A DNA stretch of 64,000 nucleotides from Bog-375 sp049698695 (GTDB lineage: Bacteria; Acidobacteriota; Terriglobia; Bryobacterales; Bryobacteraceae), in contig JBAVYH010000038.1 in the NCBI GenBank assembly GCA_049698695.1, positions 1-64,000 of the forward strand, written 5' to 3'. Shown in pieces: positions 61,801 to 64,000 of this stretch. Made by a program: the position numbers and the translations under genes. The notes under the pieces were generated by a model. That model searched no databases and was not told where the DNA came from. It was given only the letters and a program-made list of their open reading frames with translations. Position 1 is the stretch's first letter, and each line of letters opens with the position of its first letter.

Positions 61801-63000
61801 TTGGCCGCCATCGTCATCTTTCTCGCCGTTTATCTGGTGCTGGCCCTCGGCCGACTGCCCGGGTTTCGCGTGGATCGAACGGGCGCATGCATCATCGGCG
61901 CCAGCCTGATGATCGCTTTTGGCGTCCTGGATCTTGGCCAAGCCTACGCCGCGATCAATTACGACACGATAATCCTGTTGTTCGGCGTGATGATTGTGGT
62001 AGCCAACCTGCGACTCTCCGGTTTCTTCAGTGCGGTGGCGGAGTGGGTTGTGGAACACGCGCACCGGCCCATTGTTCTCCTGGCCGCGATCGTCTTCGTG
62101 GCCGGATTCTTCTCCGCGTTCTTCGTGAATGACACCATGTGCCTGGTGCTCACGCCCCTGGTGCTCGAAATCTCCCGCCATCTGCGCCGCAACGCCGTGC
62201 CTTACTTGCTCGCTGTGGCGATGGCGGCAAACATCGGGAGTGTCGCGACCATCACCGGCAACCCGCAGAACATGATGATCGGCAGCTTCTCGGGAATCGG
62301 ATACCGAACCTTCGCTGCCGTGCTGTCACCAGTTGCGGTGATAGGGCTGGTGATGACAGTGGCTGTTATCGCCGCCACCTACCATCGCGAGTTCCGACTT
62401 CAGGAAAAGGTGGCGCTCGACCGCCGCCCCGTGCGTGTCAACCGCGCGCTCATGTGGAAGTCGCTGGCTGTGTCCGGTGGCATGATCGCGTTCTTCTTCG
62501 CCGGTTGGCCGGTTCCGAAGGTCGCGGTTATGGCGGGCGCCTTGCTGCTGGTCACGCGGCGCCTGAAACCGGAAAGAGTTTACCGCGAGATCGATTGGTC
62601 GCTGCTGGTTCTCTTTATCGGACTCTTCATCGTAGTGGCAGGAGTAGAGAAGACCGCTCTGCCCGGAGACTTGCTCGGCGTCACACAGCGATTTCACCTG
62701 GAACGAGTCGTTGTGCTCAGCGTGTTTGCCGCCTTGCTTTCGAATATCGTGAGCAACGTGCCCGCGGTGCTGCTTTTCAAGCCCTTCATCGTTCATATGG
62801 CCGACCCGGTACGGTCATGGCTCACTCTGGCTATGTCCACCACGCTGGCCGGCAATCTGACCATCCTCGGCTCCGTCGCGAACTTGATCGTAGTCCAGAG
62901 GGCACGCCACGAAGCGCCGATCAGTTTTTGGGAGTACTTCAAAGTGGGCGCCCCGTTGACAGTCTTGACTATATTCGTTGGAGTTGTCTTGCTAAGCTAA
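61801..63000 (+). CDS. SLC13/ArsB-NhaD superfamily anion or Na+ permease
   Basis: This 399-residue protein has about 10-11 membrane helices. Segments such as INYDTIILLFGVMIVVANLRLSGFF, GFFSAFFVNDTMCLVLTPLVLEI, AANIGSVATITGNPQNMMIGSFSGI and SNIVSNVPAVLLFKPF show the duplicated 'SN.P' and 'G.P.N' motifs of the ArsB/NhaD/DASS superfamily. It transports an anion (dicarboxylate, arsenite, sulfate) or Na+/H+; the sequence does not decide. It starts with TTG, without a strong ribosome site, and is divergent from the mutase operon. Confidence 0.85.
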   Translation: MAAIVIFLAVYLVLALGRLPGFRVDRTGACIIGASLMIAFGVLDLGQAYAAINYDTIILLFGVMIVVANLRLSGFFSAVAEWVVEHAHRPIVLLAAIVFVAGFFSAFFVNDTMCLVLTPLVLEISRHLRRNAVPYLLAVAMAANIGSVATITGNPQNMMIGSFSGIGYRTFAAVLSPVAVIGLVMTVAVIAATYHREFRLQEKVALDRRPVRVNRALMWKSLAVSGGMIAFFFAGWPVPKVAVMAGALLLVTRRLKPERVYREIDWSLLVLFIGLFIVVAGVEKTALPGDLLGVTQRFHLERVVVLSVFAALLSNIVSNVPAVLLFKPFIVHMADPVRSWLTLAMSTTLAGNLTILGSVANLIVVQRARHEAPISFWEYFKVGAPLTVLTIFVGVVLLS

Positions 63001-63067
63001 GCCGGCACTGGGGATCTCCCGATTCCACGATGCGCCAGGCGACGCGAATTAAAATAAGCGTTTCACG

Positions 63068-64000
63068 ATGCTCAAATCCACCATCTTTCGCGAATATGAT
63101 ATCCGGGGCGTCGCCGACGTCGAACTTGTAAGCGATGGCATTGCCGCGCTCGGCCAGGCCCTCGGAACCTACCTGCGGCGGCACGGCGGTCCCAATCTCT
63201 GCCTGGGCAGGGACACGCGGCTGAGTTCCGCCCGCTTGCGCGACGCATTGATGCTCGGCCTCAAGGCCAGCGGCTGCCACGTCACCGATATCGGCGTCCA
63301 GCCCACTCCACTGCTCTACTACGCCACTGTGCACTCGAAAGCCGATGGCGGCGTGATGATCACCGGCAGCCACAATCCACCCGAGTTCAACGGCTTCAAA
63401 ACCGTTTTAGGTGCCGGCACCATCCACGGCGAGGCCATTCAGGAAATCCGCCGCATGATCGAAAACGGCGATCTGGACTGCGGCGCCGGCAGCGAAACCA
63501 CCGCCGATGTGGCCAGCCCGTACGTCGAGGAAGTTGCTGCGCAGTTCCACTTCCCGCGCCGGATTCGCGCGGTGCTGGACGCCGGCAATGGCACCGGCGG
63601 TCCGGCGATGCACCGCATCCTGGAACGGCTCAACGTGGATGCCGAGGAGATGTTCTTCGAGATGGACGGACGCTTCCCCAACCATCATCCCGACCCCACG
63701 GTCCCGCGCAATTTGGAAGCGCTGATCGCCCACGTGCGCGAAACCAAGGCCGATCTGGGCATCGCCTTCGACGGCGACGCCGACCGCATCGGCGCCGTCG
63801 ACGAGCGCGGCTCCATCCTCTATGGCGACCAGTTGATGATCCTTTACGCCCGCGAGATCCTCACGCGCAAACCCGGCGCCACTTTCATCGGCGAAGTGAA
63901 ATGCTCGCAGCTCATGTATGACGATCTCGCCGCGCGCGGCGGTCATCCCATCATGTGGAAGACGGGCCATTCTCTCATCAAGGCCAAAATGAAGGAGAGC
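63068..64000 (+). CDS. phosphomannomutase/phosphoglucomutase (truncated by window end)
   Basis: The first 311 codons of a PMM/PGM-type alpha-D-phosphohexomutase, which moves phosphate between C1 and C6 of mannose or glucose. Seen are IFREYDIRGVAD at the N-terminus, the phosphoserine loop MITGSHNPPEFNGFK, and the metal-binding loop IAFDGDADRIGAVDERG. A sugar-specificity region begins at GEVKCSQLMYDDL. The open frame reaches the last base of the window, so the protein continues. It probably supplies sugar nucleotides for cell-envelope polysaccharide. Confidence 0.93.
   Translation, partial: MLKSTIFREYDIRGVADVELVSDGIAALGQALGTYLRRHGGPNLCLGRDTRLSSARLRDALMLGLKASGCHVTDIGVQPTPLLYYATVHSKADGGVMITGSHNPPEFNGFKTVLGAGTIHGEAIQEIRRMIENGDLDCGAGSETTADVASPYVEEVAAQFHFPRRIRAVLDAGNGTGGPAMHRILERLNVDAEEMFFEMDGRFPNHHPDPTVPRNLEALIAHVRETKADLGIAFDGDADRIGAVDERGSILYGDQLMILYAREILTRKPGATFIGEVKCSQLMYDDLAARGGHPIMWKTGHSLIKAKMKES

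Noticed and set aside
1..64000. CRISPR arrays, rRNA genes, insertion sequences, prophage genes
   Set aside because: No spaced identical repeats, rRNA-like conserved sequence, transposase, integrase or phage structural gene was recognised by eye.

Overview
This window looks like the chromosome of an acidobacterium, most likely a Bryobacterales/Solibacter-type member of the Acidobacteriota. The main clues are two very large MacB/FtsX permeases of the acidobacterial 'ADOP' type (one behind a PadR regulator), Oar-like outer-membrane proteins with carboxypeptidase-regulatory N-termini, a GWxTD-domain secreted protein, a Reg_prop/Y_Y_Y sensor kinase, high G+C in coding DNA and many GTG/TTG starts. 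It is mostly ordinary core genome with a few accessory pieces.

Layout. 0.2-3.6 kb: two overlapping PPK2-type polyphosphate kinases, a secreted protein of unknown function, and an aldo/keto-reductase-like protein lacking usual catalytic residues. 3.7-13.2 kb: ADOP permease, SH3 lipoprotein, SMP-30-like protein, SDR, an outer-membrane protein and a GWxTD protein. 13.4-17.8 kb (minus): a DksA/TraR zinc-finger protein, then a tight run thpR-plsY-gpsA-ECF sigma-anti-sigma-DUF3106-like. 17.9-21.7 kb: 3-methyladenine glycosylase, TonB-like protein, zinc-type CDF transporter, coiled-coil membrane protein. 21.8-27.6 kb: response regulator and sensor kinase, divergent from xylulokinase, then a GmhA-like isomerase. 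27.8-38.7 kb: TonB-dependent receptor, secA interrupted by one in-frame amber codon, an oligogalacturonate-lyase-like propeller, an Oar-like protein and a DUF5666-like protein.

38.8-40.4 kb holds a duplicated pair of tiny secreted Lys/Thr-rich peptide genes, each with its own leader and terminator, and a two-gene unit in which a short HU-like protein overlaps a gene for an HU-like/TIR fusion. The HU-TIR pair is the best candidate here for an undescribed system. 40.3-43.3 kb: alcohol dehydrogenase, rpiA, glutaryl-CoA dehydrogenase-type enzyme. 43.33-45.79 kb: a lower-G+C insert of about 2.4 kb bounded by a 36-bp exact repeat of the 3' part of tRNA-Ala(GGC), carrying a cytochrome b/molybdopterin oxidoreductase fusion; it looks like an element integrated at the tRNA. 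45.9-48.6 kb: lipoprotein plus LolCDE/MacB-like ABC operon.

48.8-52.6 kb: phosphoketolase and acetate kinase, converging. With XylB and RpiA elsewhere in the window these make a plausible pentose route: xylulose to xylulose-5-P to acetyl-P plus glyceraldehyde-3-P, then acetate plus ATP. 52.7-55.7 kb: PadR-ADOP operon with a consensus promoter, apparently leaderless. 55.7-59.4 kb: bamA-skp. 59.7-61.7 kb: a two-subunit B12 acyl-CoA mutase whose residues point to isobutyryl-CoA rather than methylmalonyl-CoA. 61.8-64.0 kb: an anion/Na+ symporter-like permease and a phosphomannomutase/phosphoglucomutase cut by the window edge. No rRNA, CRISPR array or intact integrase/transposase was seen.
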